Below, piece after piece: positions 5,836 to 12,577 of a DNA stretch of 20,179 nucleotides (position 1 is its first letter; every line of letters starts with the position of its first letter). The stretch is from DATKLX01 sp035542155 (GTDB lineage Bacteria; Chloroflexota; Anaerolineae; Anaerolineales; Anaerolineaceae): positions 1-20,179 of the forward strand of contig DATKLX010000044.1 in assembly GCA_035542155.1 (NCBI GenBank), given 5' to 3'. Under the pieces are notes generated by a model. That model did not search any database. It saw only the letters and a list, made by a program, of their open reading frames with translations, and was not told where the DNA came from. Both the position numbers and the translations under genes were made by a program.

Positions 5836-7182
5836 ATGAACGTCACCTTTTTGAACGGAAACCCCGACCGCAACCAGGGCGGCCTCGACGGGTACCTGTT
5901 TCGCCTGGAGCAGCTCTTTCGCGAACAGGGGCACGCCGTCACCGCCATTACTCTCCGCGACCTCGACCTGCGCGGCTGCAACGGCTGCTTCGACTGCTGG
6001 GTCAGGACCCCCGGCGAGTGCATCCAGCCCGATGAAGGCTGGCGCGTCCGCCAGGCCCTGATCCGCTCCGATTTCACCCTCCTCGCCGCGCCGCTGCTGA
6101 TGGGCTTCCCCTCCGCGCTGCTCAAGCGGACCATGGACAAGCTCATTCCGCTCATCCATCCTTACTTCGCGGTGGCTCACGGCGAGGCCCACCACCTCAA
6201 GCGTTACGAGCGCTACCCCCGCCTTGGGCTGCTCGTTGAGCGCGAAGCCTCCTCTGACGCTGCCGACCTGGCCATCACCGCCGATATCTTCAGCCGCGCC
6301 GCGCTCAACATGCAGACCAGCCTCGAGTTTGCTTCCGATACCGGCCGCCCATTGGAAGACCTGGCCCGGGCCATGACCGCTCCCCTGGATCCGAGGGCCT
6401 GCGTAGCCTTTGCCGAGGGGCTGGGCCCCACCCGCGGCGTCCAGGTCGCGCCGCCTTCCCGCCTGACCGTCTTCAACGGCTCGCCGCGCGGTAAAAAAGG
6501 CAACACCCCGCTCCTCCTTGGCCACTTTCTGCGCGGCTTCGAAACCCATCCCGGGCGCAGTTCCCAAATCTATCATCTCAACCGTCTCCACGACGGTGAA
6601 GTTTTTCAGCAGGCCTTTGCCGAAGCGGAATGTGTCTGGTTGGGTTTCCCCCTCTACGTCGACGCCATGCCCGGCCAGGTTAAGACCTTCATCGAGAGCC
6701 TGGAACCCTTCGTCGGCAACCCGGGCAATCCGCCGATCGGCTTCCTGGTCCAATCCGGCTTTCCCGAGGCGGTCCACTCCCGCCACGTCGAGCGCTATCT
6801 CGAAAAGCTGGCCGCGCGCCTCGGCTCACCCTACCTTGGGACCATCGTCCGCGGCGGTGTGGAGGGCATTCAGTCCCAGCCAGAAAAGGCCAGCGCCAGG
6901 CTGTACCAGACCATGTACCTGCTTGGCCAGACCTTTGGGGCCACCGGCCGTCTCGATCCCACGCTTCTCCGCTCTCTAATCCCCTTCGAGCGCTTCCGCT
7001 GGTTCCAGCAGCCTGTCCTCCACCTCCTCGCGCGCCTGCCCATGCTGCACTATTACTGGGACAGCCAGCTCAAGCAAAACGGCGTCTACGAGCAGAGGTT
7101 TGCAAGGCCCTATGAGGAGATGGGACAGGGATCGATCGATAACCGGGATTTGAGAACCGAGAACCGTAATATTTTCCCATGA
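5836..7182 (+). CDS. Tandem flavodoxin-fold NAD(P)H/FMN oxidoreductase, double domain
   Basis: A 448-residue protein made of two NADPH-dependent FMN reductase-like domains. Domain 1 starts MNVTFLNGNPDRNQGG (FMN phosphate loop) and carries a compact cysteine motif C48-x2-C51-x2-C54-x7-C62, as in iron-sulfur flavoproteins that bind a [4Fe-4S] cluster. Domain 2 starts near residue 210 with RLTVFNGSPRGKKGNT, has the flavin-loop segment FPLYVDAMPGQVKTFIE, and lacks the cysteine motif. A helical C-terminal extension follows. Most relatives have a single domain of about 200 residues. The last 14 or so residues (DNRDLRTENRNIFP) are partly encoded by a GAGAACC repeat and may be an accidental extension. 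Next to the membrane polyferredoxin, it is the likely electron acceptor or donor of the pair. The substrate is unknown. Confidence 0.82.
   Translation: MNVTFLNGNPDRNQGGLDGYLFRLEQLFREQGHAVTAITLRDLDLRGCNGCFDCWVRTPGECIQPDEGWRVRQALIRSDFTLLAAPLLMGFPSALLKRTMDKLIPLIHPYFAVAHGEAHHLKRYERYPRLGLLVEREASSDAADLAITADIFSRAALNMQTSLEFASDTGRPLEDLARAMTAPLDPRACVAFAEGLGPTRGVQVAPPSRLTVFNGSPRGKKGNTPLLLGHFLRGFETHPGRSSQIYHLNRLHDGEVFQQAFAEAECVWLGFPLYVDAMPGQVKTFIESLEPFVGNPGNPPIGFLVQSGFPEAVHSRHVERYLEKLAARLGSPYLGTIVRGGVEGIQSQPEKASARLYQTMYLLGQTFGATGRLDPTLLRSLIPFERFRWFQQPVLHLLARLPMLHYYWDSQLKQNGVYEQRFARPYEEMGQGSIDNRDLRTENRNIFP
7152..7165. repeat. TTCTC-type repeat, copy 1
   Basis: GAGAACCGAGAACC on the plus strand is the reverse complement of GGTTCTCGGTTCTC. 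Related TTCTC-rich stretches occur at 8847-8866 and 20011-20030. This copy lies inside the 3' end of the flavoprotein gene and encodes part of its odd tail. Confidence 0.35.
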
Positions 7183-7220
7183 CCTTTCCTGTCTTTACCT
7201 GCCGGTAACTTTCTTTATAT

Positions 7221-7259
7221 AATTGAGCAAGGCTCTCAGCCTTGCTCAATTGCTTTTTT
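7221..7259 (+). terminator. Strong intrinsic terminator
   Basis: AATTGAGCAAGGCT (7221-7234) and AGCCTTGCTCAATT (7238-7251) form a perfect 14-bp stem with a 3-base loop, followed after GC by six T residues (7254-7259). It lies 39 bases after the flavoprotein stop and closes the padR transcription unit. It also shows that the aldo/keto reductase frame, open from 7223, really starts later. Confidence 0.9.
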
Positions 7260-7288
7260 GGTCATTTGCCCATCTGTTCGAGGTTCTT

Positions 7289-8293
7289 ATGGAATATCGA
7301 GCCTTTGGCCGTACCGGAGTACAGGTCTCTCCCCTCTGCCTGGGAGCCATGAATTTTGGCCAGCGCACCGACTCGGCCGAGTCGGCCCGCATTCTCCGCG
7401 CTGCCCTGGAGGCTGGCATCAATTTCGTCGACACCGCCGACGAGTACAACCAGGGTGAGAGCGAGCGCATCATCGGCAATGTCCTCGCTGAAGGCGGTCG
7501 CCGCCACCAGGTCTTCCTCGCCACAAAGGTCCACTTCCCCATGGGCCCCGGCCCCAACGACCGCGGCAACTCCCGTCTGCACATCCTCAAGGCCTGTGAG
7601 GATTCCCTCCGCCGTCTGCAGACCGACCACATCGACCTCTACCAGGTCCACCGCCCCGACCCCACTATTCCTCCCGACGAGACCCTCGGCGCCCTGACGG
7701 ACCTGGTTCGGGCGGGCAAAGTACGCTACATCGGCTGCTCCACCCATCCGGCCTGGATGGTCATGGAAGCCCTGGCGACCAGCGAACGCTTCCACCTGGC
7801 CCGCTACGTCTCCGAGCAGCCGCCGTACAACCTGCTCGACCGGCGCATCGAGAACGAGCTCATCCCCCTGGCCCTGAAATACAGTCTGGCCATTCTCCCT
7901 TGGGCGCCCCTGGCCATGGGCGTGCTCGCCGGCCGCTACCCGCCGGGCAGCGAGCTGCCCCAGGATTCGCGCGCGGCGCAGAATCCGGGCACCTACTATG
8001 CTCAGCGGGTGACCGGGCGCGGGATCGCCGTCGGCGCGCGCTTCAGCGAGATCGCCCGCGCTTCCGGCAAGACCCCCGGGCAGTTGGCTCTCTGCTGGGT
8101 CAAGGACCAGCCCGGGGTCACGGCTCCCATCGTCGGCCCGCGCACCCTCGATCAGTTCGTCGATCTCTTGCCCGTCCTCGAGATGCGCTTGAGCGATGCC
8201 GAGCGCGCCGCCTGCGACGAGCTGAACCCGCCTGGCAGTGTGGTCACGAATTTCCATAACACCGCTGGCTGGATGAAGACTGTGGTAACTTAA
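7289..8293 (+). CDS. Aldo/keto reductase
   Basis: A 334-residue NADPH-dependent oxidoreductase of the AKR superfamily (TIM barrel), cytoplasmic. The opening MEYRAFGRTGVQVSPLCLGAMNFG and the full catalytic tetrad are visible: Asp48 and Tyr53 in FVDTADEYNQGESE, Lys80 in ATKVHF and His121 in YQVHRPD. The cofactor-binding segments (IVGPRTLDQFVDLL near the C-terminus) are present, and the length is normal. I start at ATG 7289, preceded by GAGG, because the upstream in-frame codons lie within the terminator hairpin. Sequence style suggests the voltage-gated potassium channel beta/YghZ-like branch acting on aldehydes or ketones; the true substrate cannot be read. A ClbS-like gene follows after 12 bases, suggesting cotranscription. 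Confidence 0.9.
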   Translation: MEYRAFGRTGVQVSPLCLGAMNFGQRTDSAESARILRAALEAGINFVDTADEYNQGESERIIGNVLAEGGRRHQVFLATKVHFPMGPGPNDRGNSRLHILKACEDSLRRLQTDHIDLYQVHRPDPTIPPDETLGALTDLVRAGKVRYIGCSTHPAWMVMEALATSERFHLARYVSEQPPYNLLDRRIENELIPLALKYSLAILPWAPLAMGVLAGRYPPGSELPQDSRAAQNPGTYYAQRVTGRGIAVGARFSEIARASGKTPGQLALCWVKDQPGVTAPIVGPRTLDQFVDLLPVLEMRLSDAERAACDELNPPGSVVTNFHNTAGWMKTVVT

Positions 8294-8305
8294 AAGGCAG
8301 CTCTG

Positions 8306-8830
8306 ATGGACTTCGAAACCCAAAAAGCCGCTTTTCTCAAACGCAATCAGGCAGAGCGCCGCCGCCTCGAGCTCAACCTGCTCAACCTGACCGGCGCCGA
8401 CCTGCTCATCCCCGGCGTCAACGGGGACTGGACGGTGAAAGACCTCCTCGCCCATCTGGTAGACTGGGAACAGCGTTTCCTCGGATGGTACGAAACCGGG
8501 AAAGCAGGCGAAAGCCCTGCCCTCCCTGCCGCGGGAATGACCTGGCGCGACCTCGATCTGCTCAACTGGATGATCTACGAAAAGCATCTCCCCCGGCCTG
8601 TGGAGGAGATCCTTGAGGAATTTCGTTCCAGCTACCTCGAGATCAAGGACGTGATCGAGAACGCCAGCGCTGTCGAGCTCTACGAGCCGGGGTATTACCC
8701 CTGGACCGGCAGCCGGACTCTCGCCTATTACGCCTGGGAGTGCTCTGGCAACCATTACCGTTGGGCTAAAAATCTGATCCGCAAATGGCTCAAATCCCAG
8801 TCCCGCGACCAGAAACGAGTGGTAGTCTGA
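8306..8830 (+). CDS. ClbS/DfsB-like four-helix-bundle protein
   Basis: A 174-residue all-helical protein. The segment GDWTVKDLLAHLVDWEQRFLGWYETG is the hallmark of the ClbS/DfsB family within the DinB/YfiT-like fold, and a second conserved block, WECSGNHYRWA, closes the bundle. ClbS protects producers of colibactin by hydrolysing its cyclopropane, and DfsB was reported in the biofilm/surfactin field; most family members have no known role, so I call only the fold. His residues of the two helices could bind a metal in the DinB manner. The weak AAGG before the ATG and the 12-base gap from the aldo/keto reductase suggest translation from a shared mRNA. Confidence 0.8.
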   Translation: MDFETQKAAFLKRNQAERRRLELNLLNLTGADLLIPGVNGDWTVKDLLAHLVDWEQRFLGWYETGKAGESPALPAAGMTWRDLDLLNWMIYEKHLPRPVEEILEEFRSSYLEIKDVIENASAVELYEPGYYPWTGSRTLAYYAWECSGNHYRWAKNLIRKWLKSQSRDQKRVVV

Positions 8831-8832
8831 GA

Positions 8833-8838
8833 TATAAT
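8833..8838 (+). promoter_or_regulatory. TATAAT -10 element of tyrS
   Basis: A perfect TATAAT lies just after the ClbS-like stop codon and about 65 bases before the tyrS start. No recognisable -35 box is found 16-18 bases upstream, within coding sequence. The predicted leader of about 58 bases is too short for a T-box and shows no T-box bulge sequence. Confidence 0.5.
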
Positions 8839-8846
8839 AGCCTTTC

Positions 8847-8866
8847 GGTTCTCTATTCTCAGTTCT
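8847..8866. repeat. TTCTC-type repeat, copy 2
   Basis: GGTTCTCTATTCTCAGTTCT lies in the tyrS leader. It shares the TTCTC.ATTCTC rhythm with the stretch at 20011-20030 and with the reverse complement of 7152-7165. Its purpose is unknown; it may be a dispersed intergenic repeat. Confidence 0.35.
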
Positions 8867-8902
8867 TGAATCACAGCTCTCTTTTTTCTGGAGGATATCC
8901 CC

Positions 8903-10186
8903 GTGGCAGATGCAAACAATGCCTTCGATGAATTAAATTGGCGCGGGCTGGTCTACGATTATGTCGACGGGATCCAGGATGTGCTCGCCCGAGAGAAAGT
9001 GACCGTCTACAACGGCTTTGACGCGACTGCCGATAGCCTCCACGTCGGGCACCTCGTCCCGTTGATAGCCCTCGCCCGGCTGCAGCGCTTCGGGCACAAC
9101 CCGATCGCCCTGGCCGGGGGTGGGACGAGCATGATCGGCGATCCTTCCGGCAAGGCGGCAGAGCGCCAGCTTTTGAGCCGCAAGGTGATCGAAGCCAACG
9201 TCGAGGCGATCAAAGCCCAGTTGGCCCACCTCCTCGACTTTGAGGTCAAGACCAACCCGGCCCGGGTGCTCAACAACGCCGACTGGCTCATGCCTCTCTC
9301 CCTGATCGATTTCCTCCGCGATGTGGGCAAATACTTCACTGTGAACTACATGATCACCAAAGAGTCGGTGCGCAGCCGTCTGGATCGCGAGGATGGCATC
9401 TCCTTCACCGAATTCAGCTACATGCTCCTCCAGTCCTACGATTTTCTCCACCTCTACCAGGCCGAAGGCTGCACTCTCCAGACCGGCGGCTCGGACCAGT
9501 GGGGCAATATCACCGCTGGCGCCGAGCTGATCCGCCGTATGTGCGGTAAACCGGCCTTCGGGCTGGTCTATCCCCTGATCACCAAGGCCGACGGCACCAA
9601 GTTTGGCAAGACCGAGTCGGGCTCCGTCTGGCTTTCGCCCCAGCGCACCTCGCCGTACCGCTTCTACCAGTTCTGGTTGAACACCGACGATAAAGACGTC
9701 GTCTCCTACCTGAAGTTCTTCACCTGGCTGTCCCGCGCAGAGATCGAAACCCTCGCCCGGGTCGTTGCCGAGCACCCCGAGCAGCGCGAGGCTCAGCGTG
9801 TGCTGGCCCGCGAGATGACCCGCATGATCCACGACGAGACTGCCCTGGCCCGCTCCGAGCAGGCTTCCAGCGTCCTCTTTGGCGGCGAGATCTCCGGCCT
9901 GAGCGCTGCCGATATCGCCGACATCTTCGCCGATGTGCCCTCCAGCCAGGTTCCCCTCGCCCGATTCGCGGGTGAAGGTATCTCCATCATCGACCTGCTC
10001 ACCACCACCAGCCTGGCCAAATCGAAAGGGGAGGCCCGCCGATCGATCGAGGAAGGCGGCATCTATCTCAACAATGCCCGCGTCTCCGATCTTGCCATGA
10101 CCGTCACCCTGGACCAGGTTATCGAAGGCCGCTTCCTCGTCCTCCGTAAAGGCCGCAAGACCTACCACCTGGTCGAAGTCGTGTAG
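8903..10186 (+). CDS. tyrS: Tyrosyl-tRNA synthetase
   Basis: A 427-residue class I aminoacyl-tRNA synthetase that charges tRNA-Tyr with tyrosine in the cytoplasm. The HIGH signature is HVGH at residues 47-50 and the KMSKS signature is KFGKT at 233-237, the usual bacterial TyrS form. The tyrosine-binding block SYMLLQSYDFLHLY and GGSDQWGNITAG are intact. The C-terminal part from about residue 355 is an S4 RNA-binding domain (SKGEARRSIEEGGIYLNNARV). The length matches bacterial TyrS. The start is GTG 8903, 7 bases after a strong GGAGGA. An unrelated alpha/beta hydrolase follows after 20 bases. Confidence 0.97.
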   Translation: MADANNAFDELNWRGLVYDYVDGIQDVLAREKVTVYNGFDATADSLHVGHLVPLIALARLQRFGHNPIALAGGGTSMIGDPSGKAAERQLLSRKVIEANVEAIKAQLAHLLDFEVKTNPARVLNNADWLMPLSLIDFLRDVGKYFTVNYMITKESVRSRLDREDGISFTEFSYMLLQSYDFLHLYQAEGCTLQTGGSDQWGNITAGAELIRRMCGKPAFGLVYPLITKADGTKFGKTESGSVWLSPQRTSPYRFYQFWLNTDDKDVVSYLKFFTWLSRAEIETLARVVAEHPEQREAQRVLAREMTRMIHDETALARSEQASSVLFGGEISGLSAADIADIFADVPSSQVPLARFAGEGISIIDLLTTTSLAKSKGEARRSIEEGGIYLNNARVSDLAMTVTLDQVIEGRFLVLRKGRKTYHLVEVV

Positions 10187-10206
10187 CAGCTCTGGGGCAG
10201 AGTGTT

Positions 10207-10863
10207 ATGCCTTCCTTCTCTTCTCTTGAAATCTCCGGTTACCGCGATCATCACATCGCCAACACCTTCATCCGCCAGGAGGACGAAACCGCTCACCTCG
10301 GCGTAGTCTTCCCCGGCATCGGCTACACCGCTGCCATGCCGGTCTGTTATTATCCCGGGCTGGTCCTGCGCAGCCTGGGTGCGGACCTGCTCAACCTCGA
10401 AACCGCCTACGCCCGTTCGGGTTTTTCCAACCTTGGCGAAGCAGAACAGGCCGCCTGGCTGCTGGCCGATGCTGCCGCCGCATTGACCGCCGCCCTGAAA
10501 CAGCGCCGCTATACTCGTGTGACCCTGGTCGGTAAATCCCTGGGCACCGTGGCCACGGCTGCCCTCCTCGAAGGCCGGTCCGACCTCCCGATCAGCGAGT
10601 GCATCTGGCTGACCCCCGTGCTGCGCTCTGCTCAGGTGTGCCGGTGGATTGCCGCCGGGAAGCCGCGCGGCCTGCTCGCCATCGGCGCCGCCGACAGCTA
10701 CTACCGTCCCGAGTTGATCGCCGGCCTCGAACGGGGGTTGGGGCGTAAAGCCCTGGTGTTCCCGGGCGCCGATCACAGCCTCGAGATCCAGGGCGATCCG
10801 GCCGGAACGGTGCGCGTCATTGCGGAACTGGTCAATAGGGTGATGGAGTTTCTTGCATTATAA
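10207..10863 (+). CDS. Alpha/beta hydrolase family protein
   Basis: A 218-residue protein with a compact alpha/beta hydrolase fold. The nucleophile elbow is LVGKSLGT (Ser111), the acid is probably Asp163 in IGAADSYY, and the base is His190 in GADHSLEI, so a complete Ser-Asp-His triad is present. An FPGIGYTAAMP loop near residue 36 could provide the oxyanion hole. It is shorter than most esterases, in the range of dienelactone-hydrolase/YdeN-like small hydrolases. The substrate is unknown. It starts 20 bases after tyrS with only a poor Shine-Dalgarno, and its stop codon overlaps the TATAAT of the Nudix gene. Confidence 0.78.
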   Translation: MPSFSSLEISGYRDHHIANTFIRQEDETAHLGVVFPGIGYTAAMPVCYYPGLVLRSLGADLLNLETAYARSGFSNLGEAEQAAWLLADAAAALTAALKQRRYTRVTLVGKSLGTVATAALLEGRSDLPISECIWLTPVLRSAQVCRWIAAGKPRGLLAIGAADSYYRPELIAGLERGLGRKALVFPGADHSLEIQGDPAGTVRVIAELVNRVMEFLAL

Positions 10864-10864
10864 T
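10859..10864 (+). promoter_or_regulatory. TATAAT -10 element of the Nudix gene (leaderless type)
   Basis: A consensus TATAAT overlaps the stop codon of the hydrolase gene and ends 6 bases before the ATG at 10871. Transcription would start at or next to the A of the ATG, giving a leaderless mRNA; no Shine-Dalgarno is visible between the hexamer and the start. A clear -35 is lacking. Confidence 0.5.
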
Positions 10865-10870
10865 ATCTCC

Positions 10871-11338
10871 ATGATGTCGATCCCAACCCGAACCCAGATA
10901 TCCGCCGGGGGGGTAGCCTTTCGGAAAACGGAAGGCCACGTCGATGTGGCTCTTATCTCGGTCGGGTTGCAGGCGCGTTGGCAGCTTCCCAAGGGGATGA
11001 TCAACCCTGGGGAAACCAGTGAGGAGGCCGCGCTGCGCGAGGTGCGCGAGGAAGCCGGGATCGAAACCGAGCTGCTGGCCCCCATCGATAAGATCGAATA
11101 CTTTTACTATTCCACGGATATTAGCGGGCGGCGGATCCGCTTCCATAAATTCGTCCAGTTTTACCTCATGCGCTATTGTTCCGGCGATCCAAAGGATCAT
11201 GATCATGAGGTCAACGAAGCCTGTTGGACGGAGATCGAGGAAGCTTACAACCTGCTCCGTTTTGATAGCGAAAAACGGGTCATTGAGCGGGCTCGCGAGC
11301 TGATCCAGGAGCTGGAAGTAGGGGGAGTCGTCGACTGA
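10871..11338 (+). CDS. Nudix hydrolase
   Basis: A 155-residue Nudix-fold pyrophosphohydrolase. The 23-residue Nudix box GX5EX7REUXEEXGU is perfect at about residues 42-64 (G-MINPG-E-TSEEAAL-REVREEAGI), so the metal-binding glutamates needed for catalysis are all there. The family cleaves nucleoside diphosphates linked to another group, such as mutagenic dNTPs, ADP-ribose, diadenosine polyphosphates or mRNA caps. The later segment KIEYFYYSTDISGRRIRFHKFVQFYLM resembles the diadenosine-polyphosphate hydrolase branch, but specificity cannot be fixed from sequence alone. I use ATG 10871; an ATG at 10874 and an upstream TTG at 10853 are alternatives. The promoter geometry suggests a leaderless message. 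Confidence 0.9.
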   Translation: MMSIPTRTQISAGGVAFRKTEGHVDVALISVGLQARWQLPKGMINPGETSEEAALREVREEAGIETELLAPIDKIEYFYYSTDISGRRIRFHKFVQFYLMRYCSGDPKDHDHEVNEACWTEIEEAYNLLRFDSEKRVIERARELIQELEVGGVVD

Positions 11339-11367
11339 GCCGGGGCGGTTAGGTTCCAAATTTATGC

Positions 11368-11373
11368 TATACT
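11368..11373 (+). promoter_or_regulatory. Extended -10 element of the threonine synthase gene
   Basis: TGCTATACT is an extended -10 (TG-n-TATACT) ending 8 bases before the ATG at 11382. No Shine-Dalgarno fits between it and the start, so the message is predicted to be leaderless or nearly so. Confidence 0.5.
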
Positions 11374-11381
11374 CCTAATCG

Positions 11382-12554
11382 ATGAAGGAACCATCGCAAA
11401 ACACGCTGACCCATCTTGAATGCCCGGAATGCGGGCATTTTTATCCCGCTGACGAGCTTCAAACCTTTTGCCTGGCCTGCCAGTCGCCGCTGCTGGCGCG
11501 TTACGATCTCTCCGCCTTGCGCTCCCGCGCCGGCCTGCGTGAGGAGATCGCTCGTCGCCCGCGAGGCCTCTGGCGTTGGGCTGAGTTGCTCCCTGTCCGG
11601 GAGGCAGGCTGCCGCGTGAGCCTGGGTGAGGGTGATACCCCACTGCTCTACGCGGGCCGCCTGGGAGTCGGGTTGGGCGTTCCCAACCTGTGGATCAAAG
11701 AAGAGGCGCTCAACCCGACCGGCTCGTTCAAGGCGCGTGGCCTGGCGGTGGCTGTATCGCGCGCCGCCGAGCTGGGCGCGCGCGTTTTCGTCATCCCCAC
11801 TGCTGGAAACGCTGGCGGCGCGCTGGCGGCTTATACGGCCCGTGCTGGCCTGGAAGCTCACGTGTTCATGCCCCAAGACGCTCCCCGCCTGAATCAGGTC
11901 GAGGTTGAGATGGCCGGGGCGCATCTCTACCCGGTCGCCGGCTTGATCCACGACGCGGCTCGCGCTGCGAGATCCGCAGCGGCTGGCCGGGACTGGTTTG
12001 ATGTTTCCACATTCAAAGAGCCTTACCGGGTGGAAGGCAAAAAAACGATGGGCCTGGAGCTGGCCGAGGCGTTTGACTGGCAGCTCCCGGATGTCATGAT
12101 CTATCCGACCGGCGGGGGGACCGGCCTGGTCGGGATGTGGAAAGCCTTTGGCGAGCTGGAGGAACTGGGCTGGATCGACAGGAAGCGCCCGCGAATGGTC
12201 AGCGTTCAGGCCACGGGCTGTGCGCCCGTCGTGCGCGCCGTCGAGCAGGGGTTGGAGCGTACCGAGCCCTGGGAGAATGCCAAGACCATCGCGGCAGGGC
12301 TGCGTGTCCCGACTGTTTTTGCCGACCGGTTGGTCTTGCGCGCCATCCGTGAGAGCAGGGGGACTGCCCTGGCGGTCTCCGACGCGGAGATCCTCACCGC
12401 TCAACGCGAGCTGGCCAGGGAAGAGGGTATCCTCGTGGCCCCCGAGGGCGCCGCCACGCTCGCCGCGCTGCACGCGCTCTGCGCCCGCAATTGGATCCAG
12501 GCCGGTGAGAGGGTCGTTTTGTTTAACACTGGCAGTGGTTTAAAATATCTGTAA
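11382..12554 (+). CDS. thrC: Threonine synthase
   Basis: A 390-residue PLP enzyme of fold type II that converts O-phosphohomoserine to threonine in the cytoplasm. The N-terminus has a small zinc-ribbon-like pair, CPECG and CLAC, common in this branch of threonine synthases. The PLP lysine is Lys117 in NPTGSFKARG, the substrate/phosphate loop is PTAGNAGGALAAY, and the glycine-rich cofactor-phosphate loop is YPTGGGTGLVGMWKAF. The length and motif order fit the family. Cysteate synthase and threonine dehydratase are related alternatives, but the SFKARG and TGGGTGLVG context favours threonine synthase. No other threonine-pathway gene is adjacent. The ATG is preceded by a close -10 element. Confidence 0.88.
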   Translation: MKEPSQNTLTHLECPECGHFYPADELQTFCLACQSPLLARYDLSALRSRAGLREEIARRPRGLWRWAELLPVREAGCRVSLGEGDTPLLYAGRLGVGLGVPNLWIKEEALNPTGSFKARGLAVAVSRAAELGARVFVIPTAGNAGGALAAYTARAGLEAHVFMPQDAPRLNQVEVEMAGAHLYPVAGLIHDAARAARSAAAGRDWFDVSTFKEPYRVEGKKTMGLELAEAFDWQLPDVMIYPTGGGTGLVGMWKAFGELEELGWIDRKRPRMVSVQATGCAPVVRAVEQGLERTEPWENAKTIAAGLRVPTVFADRLVLRAIRESRGTALAVSDAEILTAQRELAREEGILVAPEGAATLAALHALCARNWIQAGERVVLFNTGSGLKYL

Positions 12555-12577
12555 GGGTGGTTAAAACGGAGACGCAC

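Noticed and set aside
5530..6786. Minus-strand open frame of 418 codons opposite the ferredoxin and flavoprotein genes
   Set aside because: Both plus-strand genes have intact cofactor motifs; the reverse frame has none.
7262..8755. Minus-strand open frame of 497 codons across the aldo/keto reductase and ClbS-like genes
   Set aside because: It spans two well-supported genes on the other strand and shows no domain.
8839..8902. T-box riboswitch upstream of tyrS
   Set aside because: The leader is under 70 bases and has no T-box sequence or terminator/antiterminator pair.
8933..10168. Long minus-strand open frame (411 codons) opposite tyrS
   Set aside because: It mirrors an unmistakable TyrS gene; its composition (Gly/Val/Asp/Glu-rich) is that of a reverse-frame shadow.
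10853..10870. TTG start for the Nudix gene, adding six residues
   Set aside because: It would place the start inside the TATAAT region and the hydrolase gene with no ribosome-binding site; the ATG at 10871 fits the family better.
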